Shown one piece after another: positions 36,812 through 48,403 of a stretch of 64,000 nt of DNA. Origin of the DNA: Epiperipatus broadwayi (Eukaryota > Onychophora > Udeonychophora > Euonychophora > Peripatidae); assembly GCA_028023455.1 (NCBI GenBank), contig JAQFVV010000143.1:2394001-2458000 (forward strand). Reading direction: 5' to 3'. Each line of letters starts with the position of its first letter. The first letter of the stretch is position 1. The position numbers and the translations under genes are program-made. Under the pieces are notes generated by a model, which saw only the letters and a program-made list of their open reading frames with translations, was not told the DNA's origin and ran no database searches.

Positions 36812-37231
36812 GCACTCAAGGCGCATGCATTAAGGTTTTAGACTTATATAAGTATTACGTGCTAACATCGTGCTTAATAAGAATTAATATTTACAACTTT
36901 AAATTGATTCAAAATATTTCTAAATTTAATATCTGAATATTGACTCGTAAATCGAAAGATTTCGCGAATGTTAGTGTTTAATAGAAATAGTGGACTTAAT
37001 CAATGAAGAATTTATTAGCTTCATGCTCCCAAATCAAAATGCTTTAGATTTGCCTATATAATTACAAAAAATAGGTTAGAGATAAGAGGGGCCCCTCTTA
37101 TCTTCATAAAGTTGAATCTTGCGTTATGATTTGTGCTAAAATTAATCACTCAAGGCGCATGTACTAAGGTTTTAGCTTTATATAAGTATTACGTGCTGAC
37201 ATCGCGCTTAATAAGAATTAATATTTATAAT
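36812..37231. repeat. Direct repeats flanking an inverted dispersed repeat
   Basis: A block of about 84 bp (GCACTCAAGGCGCATG...CTTAATAAGAATTAATATTTA) occurs at 36812-36895 and again at 37148-37231 with about six differences. Between them lies the reverse complement of the 23.4-kb repeat (36959-37030) and a perfect 22-bp palindrome at 37081-37102. Related sequence is at 52258-52335. This could be a solo-repeat-type or tandemly duplicated element. No coding content. Confidence 0.7.
37081..37102. repeat. Perfect 22-bp palindrome
   Basis: GATAAGAGGGG is followed immediately by its exact reverse complement. It is one of the few G/C-rich points in the area. It could mark an element junction or a protein-binding site; no context decides. 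Confidence 0.8.
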
Positions 37232-37235
37232 CTTT

Positions 37236-38157
37236 TATAATATTTTTTACTAATATGAAATATTTATAATTAGAGCTAAAATCAAGACATTTTGTAAATT
37301 TTCAAATTTATTACATATATATTCATGCCTATTATCATTGACAGTACCAGAAAGAACCTCTGTCTACATAACAAACATGTACTGAGCTTGCACAAAGTAT
37401 TAACAAACAATAGTAAAATGTTGTAGCATAACAACAAATCAAACAATCAATATACATAAAATGAGAGACTTTTTATTACCAGAATATGCAAATAAAAGAT
37501 TATAACAACTATGACACATATAATCAACCAACAACTATAAATATGCTGTGAAAAATGAAATCAGAAATATTGAATTGTTTATAAAATCTGAAATACAATT
37601 GTATGCTTTATTATGCCATTTATTTTATTACTATTTTCTCGACTTAGAGATCCTTGAGATATGAGGCCACTAGCAAGTGCTTCACATGCTTAGTTGCCAT
37701 CTGCTATTGATTACATATAGATGGTGTATAAATATATATTTCACCATCATATTTTGCTTTAAAACCACAAGATTTTATAAAAAAGAGTAAGAGATCTGTT
37801 ACTTAATTTATTACATATTTTCTTAATCTGGAAAAATTATTAATCTGGGAAGGCTAGGGATTCAAAAATACAGGATTAATGGTATTTCACTTGTATAATA
37901 AATTAGTAGTATACATGTTAAATAAATCAAATATTTGAAGTTAAATATGAATGAATTGAGATCTTGACACAAATTTTAATAATTTATTTTAAATAACTCA
38001 TCTACTGCATAATTTCACCCAATGGTGATAATAAGATTCAAAAACTAAAGATTCCTTGACATATTTATAGTAAAAGAAAATGAAAAAGAGGGGGGGGGGT
38101 GTTACTCAAGTGAATGAAATTCGTGTTTTACATGCAATATTGCTACATAAACATCAC
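37236..38157. other. AT-rich DNA without recognised genes
   Basis: It contains a 10-base G run at 38090-38099. Nothing else was recognised. Confidence 0.45.
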
Positions 38158-38158
38158 A

Positions 38159-38245
38159 ACTTATTGAGCATGTCTGGCATTGATAGTTGTGGGTTCGCTT
38201 CCCGGCCAATGTTTGACATATGAAAAAAAAAAAACTTATTGAGCA
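38159..38245 (+). mobile_element. Very short tRNA-derived retroinsertion (SINE fragment) with target duplication
   Basis: ACTTATTGAGCA at 38159-38170 is repeated exactly at 38234-38245. Between them lie 63 bp carrying GTGGGTTCGCTTCCCGGCCA, a good match to the T-arm/B-box of a tRNA (GGTTCGANTCC), and a terminal A run of 12. A duplicated target plus an A tail is the signature of LINE-driven retrotransposition. The 5' half (A box) is missing, so it is a 5'-truncated SINE or tRNA-like retrocopy. It is not a tRNA gene. Confidence 0.8.
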
Positions 38246-40870
38246 AATACATATTGCTAAATAAATTAAATATAAAAATTTCTGAAGATATTTGGGTTTA
38301 TGTATGTAAAAAATATTTATGAGAATCAGTCTAAAAGTTAAAAAAAATACAAAGATCAATGATATCAATTTTATATCAGAAATTTTAACTTTATAAGAAA
38401 TTTATAATTTTTTCCCCCTATTTCTATGCTGTTACATTTAATATATAAATTATGTAAAAAAATTATTTAAATTTTTTTAAATTTCATGAATTTTGCACAA
38501 ATTTCGTGAATTATATACTTTATAAAATGGAATCACAATTTAAAATTATTATAATATTGATGTAAATTAAATTAGTAATCTAATTTTCCCCATTAATAAA
38601 AAAAATATAAAAATTATATAATAGGAATAATTACAACAAAAAGAATAAAATGAATAGAATAATGAAATAAAAAGGTGGAATAAATAGCTAAAACAGTAAA
38701 AAAAAAAAGATAAATTTATTCCTAATTTTAATAGAAAACAAAAATTATTCTAATACACAAAATTAAAATTCTCATAACCAAAAAAAAACTGGATTAGTTA
38801 CCTTTTCATATTCTATCAAAATTTATTCCTTTTGTTAAAAGTTTTGCAATCAGCATTCTACATAATAATTTATAAATCTCCTTGATTAAAGCAAAAACTA
38901 AACTGGAAATATATTTTAACATACAATGCTCCTCATTCATACGATACTTAATTTAATTTGGAGACAAAATTGCAATCTAACTCTACTCATGTTTGGTTTT
39001 TTTTTTAGGCATCTGTATCAAAATTTTACTCTCTATATGTTTGATATAAACAAGAACAGGATAAAATTTATGATCTTGTTTATAAAACATAGTTTCATTT
39101 TCTTTAATGTAATCATTATTTCTACTACTCAACATATATGCTTTTATAATTTCATAAGATCATCAAATTTGATATATCATGTGACAGCTAAACTTATCAT
39201 CTTATCTTTATTACAGGATGTCAAAAATTATCTTCATAAAAGAACAGGCTTTAATAAAAATTTTAAAATATTTTAATATAAATTTCAAATGTATTTTATT
39301 AATAAGCATAAAAAATAAAATTAGCAAAGTTTGATTTTTCTTAAATTAAAAATTATTATTCCAAAGATTATTCTATATCTGTAGTTTATTCTAAACAATT
39401 ATCATTTATTCCTAACTAAATTCTCAAATAATTTTATAAAACAATCTGTGCATATTTGACAGATTAAACTTTGCTTGTATTATATCTGAAATAAATGCAA
39501 ATTTATATTTGCTTTAGTAGTAACCTATTGTCATTAGCAAAAACTTTGTCCATCGATTTAAATTAATAGTAAACAGACTTAACCAAAGTAAATATTTTCC
39601 AGAAGCAAATCAAATAGAACATGTCAATTTGACTTAAATATCAATATTGCAAGCAAGTATTTCTATTTTTAAATATTGTAATTACTGTAATAAAATTCAT
39701 AACTTTAATAATGTTATTTACAATAAAATAATGCTTCATAATTTAAATAAATACATAAAGTTTCTGTCTATGTGATTGTTATAACTCAAGAAATAATGAA
39801 TCAATATTGATGTTTTTTATTTTTTTGCTCATGTAACATAATTTTCAGAGTAAGTTTTGGGATATTTAACATTTATGTCTTACCAGCAGAAATACTTCTA
39901 GAATTAAAATTTGAATTATAATCATGATTTTAAGCAGCTTTGATTGAACTTATCCAACTTGTTACATCACTATTAGGAAAAAAGTGTCAAAAGTGTTGAC
40001 CTTCCTTTACCAAATAATTCTTAGATATGTATTTGACCAATAATACTTAAGCAACACAATGTATAAGTCAGAGATGTATAAGCTATTAATAAATACCATC
40101 AATTTTCTGCATCTAACAATACTAATTATTTGAGAACAATTTTAGAGTTCTTTCTGGATTTGTTTGGAGTCACAAAGAAGTGTTTTAACTAATTTGTTGT
40201 TAGCAAAGCCTTAACTAGCATAACAATTTATCTTCTTAGAAAGCAGCAATGGCAATTAACAAGGCCAATTTCTAGGTTGCTGACATTTATTTACAAAAAA
40301 AAAAAAACGTTTTTTCTCACAGCATGTTTTCTGGTTTTAGGTCATGTTTGAAGTGGATATACTTATTCTAATAGATGCAATAATTTATACCTCAAAATCC
40401 TGAATCCTAACCCACTTAATTATTCATAATATAACTTATTTTTACATACAAACTGAAATCTGATTTGCAATATAAAATTGCCTACTTGAAAAGATAGATA
40501 TATTAGCTAGTAAGTATATATATTTCAAGACTTTCAATTCCAGCATTACAAATAATCTCTTTTTATATTATGTTTAATATTAAAATAGGTCTTGCCTATG
40601 AAGCTTAAAACAAAAAACTTAAAAAGAAAAATAAACATTTCTTTAATACATTATTTTATAAACATATCCCTTTAAAAATCTTATATTTCCTAAAAACTTT
40701 TATGAGTGAAACGCAATATGTATGAACTAAGTATATAGATATATGTAGTTAAACTTTTCTATGTAATAAAGCATTCCTCTAAACATGTACCAAAACATAA
40801 ACTATCATTCAATGTAAAATCTTCCAAATCAATTTCTCACTATACATACATACATATCATAAGCAATACT
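38246..40870. other. AT-rich DNA without recognised genes
   Basis: A 116-codon plus-strand frame at 38926-39276 is rich in Ile/Phe/Leu/Asn with no motif, and I regard it as a chance frame in AT-rich DNA. Confidence 0.45.
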
Positions 40871-40879
40871 CTCATTATG

Positions 40880-41350
40880 TTTAAAGAAATATGTCACAAA
40901 TCTGAAAAGTTTGATTGGTTATAAAGATTTGTCAGGACATTTGTCAATTCATTATATATAATTATCTCACCTATTAAAAAATATAAATATTGAAGATTTT
41001 GTGATTAGATATCATATACATAAACATCCAATTGCTAAAGCATTCAATCTAATTAGTTTGTAATTAAGACTTATAAATAGAAAGGTCTACTGTTTTTATG
41101 TGGATATCTAACAATCGGGAGTTGATTATGAAATTATATGAATGGAGAGATGAGTCTAGAGGATTTTACATTGAATGATAGTTTAAAATTTGCTATATAT
41201 TTAAAGAAGTTTGAAAAGTTGATTAGTTAGAAATATTTATCAGATGATTTGCCAAATTCATTATATATAACTATTTTTTATCATTAAACAGATTACAATT
41301 TAAACAGTATATTACTAGAAATTCATTTATGCAATCTAATGTTTAAGAGA
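40880..41350. repeat. Diverged tandem duplication of about 160-190 bp
   Basis: Blocks such as TTTAAAGAA(A)...GAAAAGTTTGATTGGTTA/AAAAGTTGATTAGTTAG and CAATTCATTATATATAA/AAATTCATTATATATAA recur in the same order at about 40880-41065 and 41197-41350. Non-coding. Confidence 0.55.
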
Positions 41351-41834
41351 AGTGAAAGAATTTTGGCATATAAATATCAAATTATCAATGCACATAATCA
41401 TTATTAAAGTATACAGCAGGAGTCGTAATCTATGGCACCCATACCATGCTTGACACGTCAATGATTGTCAATGGCACTCGGAATTGAAAAAGTAAAAAAA
41501 TATATTTTAATTTCAGTGTCTTTTTTTGTTTTGTTTGTTTTTACATTCAACATTGAATTTATGATTAAATCATTATTTATCAGAAAATAATACACTTGAT
41601 TTCATTTAAAAGATATTTTTGTTTGCAAGCGAAATAAATTCTACATATTAACATTTTACTTCTGATAATATTAAAAAATGAGATCGTAATCCAAATAAAA
41701 AGCTTATTACGTTATCAATTTTAGAAAGCTATTTTCGGTAGTTGATTGGGAAATAATCAACACTCATTTGGTGGCACTTCTTTCAAAAAAGAGATTCTCG
41801 TGGCATACTGACTGAGAGATTCCCAAAATATCCC

Positions 41835-44590
41835 ACAAAAGACAAAAACTTGATATTCGCTCTTTTTAAGACTCTTGGATATGAATATGGATTTGTACAG
41901 CAAAAAGATCGTACTGCGTGTACATTATGCTGTGAAAGTATTGTGTGTCATACCTCAAATGTACAAAGACATTATCAAATTAAACATGTGTTCATGTTTA
42001 AAAACTCAGATGAGAAAAGTGAAGCTATAAAAAGAGCTGTTTCTGCCTTTAAGAAACACACTACACCTGGGTCTCGTTTTACGCAATAGATTCCTCAGAA
42101 AACACGCGCAAATGAAATCGTGCAAAAATAGACGTAACTTACCTTGAAAAAGGGGGGATACAGAGTGTGATTTTCAAAAATCGCGTAAAAGCAAACCACC
42201 AACATAAAATTACTTTAAAATTCGCGCAAAAAAAAAATAAGGAAATAAAATATGACTAATAAAAAATTCCAAATTTGAAAAAAATTGATACAAGACAAAC
42301 TTTTTTTAACTATAATATTTAATTTTATTCAAAACAATATATTTTTATGCATAATTTACAGTAATTTATATTTTTTATACACGTTTTAATTATTATCGCT
42401 ATTTGCCGGTAAACAGGTTCGTTTGCAAACTGATAAAAAAATCAGATTTTTCACAAGATGAAATACAACTAGCGCCAACGTCTGTCTCATGTTGTGTTAA
42501 CTAATGGTTTTCTGGTGACAACGTAATTAGTAATTAATCTAACAACTAAAAATTAAATTCTTATTTTTGTCTTTAATTTTCAATTTTAATTGTGCCCACT
42601 GCTATTACTCACCTTTTAAAAATAAATTTAAGGATTAATAATTGATTACGTTCTTTTTTAAAAAGCAAAAACAGAATGTGATTTAAAATGCAAAATTAAC
42701 ACGCACAATGTTTGAACAAATTTACATTATAATCTTGTAAAATTTAATGTGTGTATACATAAAATGTGGAAATCATGATTTTAATTTCATTATTGCATAA
42801 AATCTTACTATTATACAGCACTGAAAATATTGAAATTACTAACATGAAAGTCGAATTCCAATAGTAATGTGCTATTACAGTACTTTCAATATAACGTTAA
42901 GTGCGCGAAATTTATTATTTAAAGTAATAGCGTATTATCGGAGTTCAACTTCCGGTGACACCTGAATCGCGTAACTTCAAAATCGTGTTAAATAAGTCCG
43001 TGTAAAAAGAGACCCAGGTGTACTTATTTTAGTCAAATAATTGGAACCCAAAATAAAGCCACCAAATGTAGTTATACAAGTGCTCATTGTATGGCTTCGA
43101 AAGGCAAACCTTTTGCAGATGGACAATTCATCAAAGAAATGTTTCAGTAATCTACCAAATAAACAAATGATACTGTCTCGAATTTGAGAAAAACCAGCTT
43201 CTGCAAGATCAATTCAAAGAAGAATACCTGACATGGCTGAAGATGTAACAACAAAGCAGAAAACCAGTTTACAACAAGCTGTTGCATTAAATGTTACTGT
43301 TTATGAAAGCACTGATGTAAATGATGTGGTGCGCCTAGCAATAGTTGCACAATATTATGACAACAATCATATTTATGAAGAATTGTGTTACTTGATTCCT
43401 CTTACTGGTACAACAAAGGGACATGATATTTTCACTGCATTTTTCAATTATTTTGAAAATCAAAAAATTAACATAAATAATATATTTAGTGTTATTACTG
43501 ATGCCAGCCGACAATGGTCAGAAAGGAAAAGGGATTTGTTAAACTTGAAAATCATATTAAACATCGAATATTGAGTTTCCACTGTTATTATACACCAGGA
43601 AAATTTAGTTACAAAAATCTCATCACAATGCTTGAATTCTGTAATGGACAGTCAATAAAATAATTAATTTCATAGTTTCTCGTTCTTCATTAACACATCA
43701 TAGGCAATTTAAATCCCTTTTGCAAGAAATGAATAGTGCATATATAGAACTCCCTCTATACAGCAATGTTCGTTGGATTAGTCGAGATAATGTCTTGAAC
43801 AGGTTTATATCATGTCTGAAATAAATCAAGATATTTCTTAATGAAAAAGAACATTATCTGGAAATAAATGATGAAGACTGGTTATGCAAATTGATGTTTC
43901 TGACTGATATAATTGAACACCTGAATGAGTTAAACTTGTATTTGCAAGAGAAGGGTCAAACGGTACTAGAACATTTTGAATATTGAAAAGGATTTGCATC
44001 AAAATTAGATATATTTTGCCATGATATTACCACTAACACCTACAAGTAATTTCCAAATGTAAAGACCCATGCAAATCAATTTAACGTTAACAAAGATGAA
44101 CTTCAAAAATATATTGAAGCTCTCAGAGAAAAATTTTCCAAATGATGTGAGGACTTCCAAATACACACACCCATATTTTCTTTCCTCATCAAACCTGACT
44201 TAATTGATTTAAAGATATAGCTTCATTTCATTTATTTCTTTTTGTGGATGGATATTGATAGTTTTGAAATGGAATTAATCGAATTAATGTCATCAGAATT
44301 GTGGAAAACTAAATTTGTAGAATTGCGGAAAACTCTTGAAGGGAACTGTCTAGAAAATTCAGCTGTCATTCTCAATTGATAGATATCATTACCTGAAAGA
44401 TTTAATTCTTTGAAAAAAAAACTGCTTGTGCTCTGATTTCAGCATTTGGTTCAATTTACTTATGTGAACAAATTTTCTCACATATGAAAAATATTTTGAG
44501 TTCACAAAGAAGTTGCCTAACACCTGAACATTCAGAAGCATGCATGAAGCTAAAAATGATCAATTACATACCTTCCATTGAGCAATAGAG
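41835..44590 (+). pseudogene. hAT transposase pseudogene, ZBED5/GTF2IRD2-like
   Basis: In order: a BED zinc finger (CTLC near 41918 and H-x4-H near 41972-41990, the DNA-binding module); the hAT block SAHCMASKGKPFADGQFIKE (about 43080-43140); RIPDMAEDV followed by VTVYESTDVNDVV (43225-43335); an IYEELCYLIPLTGTTKG segment; SVITDAS (about 43490); and a C-terminal hAT dimerisation region ending EQIFSHMKNILSSQRSCLTPEHS (44465-44545). This protein family cuts and pastes hAT DNA. The usual LDESTD motif reads VYESTD here, several stops and frameshifts occur, and a pogo/Tigger-like element sits within the N-terminal third. The frame is continuous across the insertion point, showing the gene was readable at least locally when it was hit. 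Confidence 0.88.
42064..43020 (-). mobile_element. 957-bp pogo/Tigger-like element nested in the hAT transposase
   Basis: CACCTGGGTCTC at the left and its exact complement GAGACCCAGGTG at the right, with TA on both sides (42062-42063 and 43021-43022). It is the reverse-complement counterpart of the 3371-4657 element and lacks the transposase tail kept there, so it is a shorter internal-deletion derivative. It is clearly younger than the hAT copy it interrupts. Confidence 0.92.
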
Positions 44591-45059
44591 CAAAGAGGTA
44601 TAAGGGCAAGGTTCACATTAATTTATTTTAATAATAAAAAAAGGGTAATCATATTAGAATTCATGATATTTTTTTCTTATTTAAATTATATATTTTGTAA
44701 AGGTAAAAAGTTGTAATTTATAATTTGTAATATAATTTTTAATAAGCATGTTAAAAATTACAAATTTAAAAAAGGGTACTTTTCACATGATTCTAAATAT
44801 TTTAAAATACTGAATGACCAATAATATAAGATCCAGTTATAATGGACTTCAAAAATATATATTATATAGTAGTATATATTATATACTATAATAGTATATA
44901 TAACTTTGACGCCCATTATAACTGAACCAATTTTGATATAATATAATAAAATTGGAAAAATCATGTTGGCATGTGGAATAACATTGCAATAGATTTGGCA
45001 CCACACTACTAAAAGGTTGCTGACCCCTGGTATACAGGATAGTCTCTCAAAGTTTGATC

Positions 45060-46490
45060 TTTCTTCAATTTATAGCTTCTCTTCTCCACATCATATCAGC
45101 AAATTTCTTTAATTCATCCATACATATCATATGTAGTCTCTTTCTAGGCCTATTCCAATCTCTTGGAATCCAATTTAAAACTTCAATTGTCTATTTACTA
45201 TCAGCTCTTCTAGTAATATGATCAACCCATTACCATTACAGCCTCTTAATTTTTCAGTAACGTCAGTGGTATCTGTTTGTTCTCACTCATGTATTTCACT
45301 TTCAATCTCTTTTCATTATTCCTATCATGCATTTTTCCATACTTCATTAAATGGTCTGAAATAAAGTCTCTATATTGTTGTACTATTATGTGTCAAAGCA
45401 GATCCATAAATAAACACTAGAGAAGTACATCTACTAAAAATCTTTATTTTCAAATCTATAGGCATATTTTATTTTAATACTTATTTCTATTAAAAGCATT
45501 CCATACAAGACTACATCTGTATTAATATTTTGACCAAGGTATTATTAATTGATTATTATCAATTTTTATTTGTTTATCCTGAAAAAATCCATTGATCAAT
45601 ACTTAGCCTTTTTCAGCATTTATCTTTAATACTACTTTTTTGCTTTCATCTGATAATTCTTGAAACTTTCTTGAAGTTTTGAAGAATTATTTGCAAACAT
45701 CAACTACACAATATATATATATATGAATTATATAACCTTGATTTATTTTTATTCCTTAGCTTCTCATTTTAATCCACAAAATATTTATTTTAATAGAAAA
45801 TTATAAAGAAAATTTGGGATTACCCTGTTGTAAAACCTTTCCAATATAAATCTTCTTAGTGACAACATATAATCTAATCACTGTTGATAAATATTCTTTA
45901 GAATATGATAATGTCCTGGGTTTAAATCTTGATAATCCAAAGCTTTAATCACAATAAAAATACTTATAGAATCAAATGCCTTTTCATAATCTACAAATCC
46001 AAAATATAATAGCAACTCATATTCATTGGTCTTTCCTATAACTTCTTTCAATACTTGGATATGATTCACTGTGCTTAAATCACTTTTAAATCCATTTTAT
46101 TATTTTGGTTTATTAAAATCCAAAATTTGCTGTAGACAATGTAATCATCTTGATAAAAGATTTTGTATAGAATGGATAGATACGTAATTTGTGACATTAT
46201 CTTTCTTAAAAATTACTATTATTATTATAATCTTCCAATCAACTAGTATATCTATTTCATTTAGACATTTGGTACATTGTTTTGCCAACATTTTTTTCTA
46301 TTTCATCACTTGCTTCTTTTAAAATATCAATAATTCTATAATTTGCTAAAATTTTTCCCTCCTCTATAGACTTAATTGTATGTCATTTAAAATACTTACT
46401 AATTTAGAAGATAGAGTATTATAGCGAATTGTTTTTTGTTGTTTATTTCATGTCATCTCTCTTTTTAATAATAGTTCTCTTCTTATTGCT
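45060..46490 (-). pseudogene. RTE-like LINE reverse transcriptase remnant, minus strand
   Basis: Read on the minus strand from 46490 down: DWKII-IVIFKKDN--NYVSI (about 46230-46160, the 'W--a-I--I-KKGD--NYRPIS' box); a segment ending DLSTVNHIQVLKEVI (about 46085-46040); FGFVDYEKAFDSI (about 45995-45965, the catalytic Asp box); HILKNIYQQ (45905-45880); GKVLQQGNPKFS (about 45845-45810); then the 3' domain ending near 45060. The family copies RNA into DNA at the target. Stops and frameshifts interrupt it throughout, and the second active-site box is unreadable. The 5' part (endonuclease) is absent, as usual for truncated LINEs. Confidence 0.8.
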
Positions 46491-46544
46491 GAAACAACTT
46501 TCTATATGATACCAACATGTTTTTTTAAGCTTACGAGATTAATT

Positions 46545-47870
46545 CCTTTCTACACCAAATATCTAAATAATAAAGGTATACCAGATAATTAGAAAAAGGC
46601 AGTAGTAATATTGATAGTTAAGAAAAGACAAAAAAGATATTAAAAACAGATCTATTAGTCTTCTATCAATCCTATAAAAAAATCTTTACCAACATAATTC
46701 AAGTTGTCTACAACAAACCAATCAAAAGAATAAAATGGATTTCAAAATAGTTTTAGTATAGTGAATCAAATCCAAATATTGAAAGAAGTTATAGAAAAAA
46801 CCAAGGAATATATTGCCATTATGTTTTGGATTTATGTATTATGAAAAGGCATTTATTTCTATAAGTATTTCCACGATAATTAAAGCTTTGGATCATCAAG
46901 ATAAAAACTCAGGATATCACATTCTGAAAAATATTTATCAAAATACAACAACAATTAGGTTACATAGTGACATTAAAAAGATTAATACTGATAAAAATTT
47001 ATGATAGAGTAATTCCAAATCATAACTTTTTACTGTTTTACAACAAGTATTTAATGGATTAAAATGGGAAGCTAAAGTAATAAAAGGAAATGGAGATTAT
47101 ATAAGTCATCTAGATTTTTGCAAATGACTTGGTTGTTTTTGCAAATAATGCTCTAGTCTAGAACTTTGATAAATGTTAAGTGTTACCAGATGAAAGTAAG
47201 AAAGTAAAACTAAAGATAAATGTTAAAAATGGAATTTCTCAGAATAAAATAAAGATTGGCAATCATGAATTAAAAGCAATTAATAGCTACAAATATTTTG
47301 ATCAGATTAATAATACAGATGAAGATATACTGAGTGAAATCAATCATAAAATTAAAATTGGATGAGTTCCTTTAGTAAAAATAACCCAGTATTCAAAGGA
47401 AATGTGCCTGTGTGTTTGAAAAGTTTTTCAATAGAAATGTTTTAGCAGTTCTAACTTTTGAATTTTGACTTGAACGTCCAACAGAAGAGCAATACAGAAA
47501 CTTCAGAACATTCAATGAAATATAGATATATGTATGGAGTAACAAGAAGAGAACAAAAATGAAATACATAGGTAGAGAATAAACATATATAACTGACATT
47601 ATTAAAGCAATCAAGAGAACAAAATGGAACAGAGCTGAAACATTGCTAGAAGAGATAATAGATAGACAATTGAAGTTTTAAATTGGATATCAAAAGATTT
47701 AAAAGATCTAGAAAGAGACTGCATATCAGATGGATGAAGTAATGAAGTTTGCTAGTACTATGTGAAGAAAAGAGGCAAGGATAAGAGAAACTCAATTAAA
47801 TTTGGAAGACTTCTATCTTGCAATGGATTGATAATGACTGAAAATGATGTTTCTCAACTTGTACAAGATT
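46545..47870 (+). pseudogene. RTE-like LINE reverse transcriptase remnant, plus strand
   Basis: This is the same protein region as the minus-strand neighbour, in the opposite direction. In order: a KKRQK...SISLLS-type box (about 46620-46690); SIVNQIQILKEVIEKTKEY (about 46755-46810); FMYYEKAFISI (about 46830-46865, with Tyr where the catalytic Asp is usual); HILKNIYQNTTTIRL (46920-46965); FANDLVVFANNAL (about 47118-47155, where FADD is expected); NSYKYFDQINNTDEDILSEI (47283-47340, the 'YKYLG--I-TDG---EI' block); and the terminal RTKWNRAETLLEE-like region (about 47612-47655). It has many stops and frameshifts and is non-functional. Confidence 0.82.
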
Positions 47871-48400
47871 TATCATAATAGTTTATATTAAAGAGGGAAA
47901 GAATAAATGCTTTATCAGAACATCAAAATTGAATACATCTTTGTAAATAGATAAATACGATGAAAGAATGTTACTATCATATAAATATTATAAAACATGC
48001 TTGTTAGGAGATCAAATCAAAAATAAAACATTGATGTCCAACATTATTTCAAATTAATACAAAATTGCATTATAGAATTTTGAAGAATGGCTAAAATTAA
48101 ACATATTAAATATTTAAAAATAATTGATAACTATCTCAATCATGTCTCCTCAAAATTGAGAAATTATTGAAAATTGCCAATTAATTCAACAAAATCACAA
48201 TTAAATCTTCATCTAATAATAATCTTCAAGAATGAGATTAAATTTACGATCCAAAACCCATAAAAAAATATAAAAAAATTTCAAACAAAAACAAATGTTG
48301 ATATTTTTTCTTTAAATACAAAAAAGCAGTTTTGGTCTACGGCATTACAGTTTGTTTATTACCTTTGATTTCCAGCTATCAATAAGACTTATTGTTATAT
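47871..48400. other. AT-rich DNA without recognised genes
   Basis: No motif seen. It separates the LINE remnant from the tRNA-like units. Confidence 0.4.
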
Positions 48401-48403
48401 ACT

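Larger units (their letters stand above)
41417..45029 (+). mobile_element. hAT element (ZBED5-like), full-length ends, inactive, with nested insertion
   Basis: The left end (CAGGAGTCGTAATCTATGGCAC) and right end (complement CAGGGGTCAGCAACCTTTTAG) match the well-known animal hAT terminus CAGGGGTCGGCAACCT. An exact 8-bp duplication, GTATACAG, lies outside both ends (41409-41416 and 45030-45037), the hallmark of hAT insertion. It spans 3613 bp, or 2654 bp after subtracting the nested 957-bp element and its duplicated TA. It contains one transposase pseudogene (separate entry). Confidence 0.93.

Noticed and set aside
38926-39276. 116-codon open frame on the plus strand
   Set aside because: Low-complexity hydrophobic composition with no recognisable domain or start context. 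Treated as chance.
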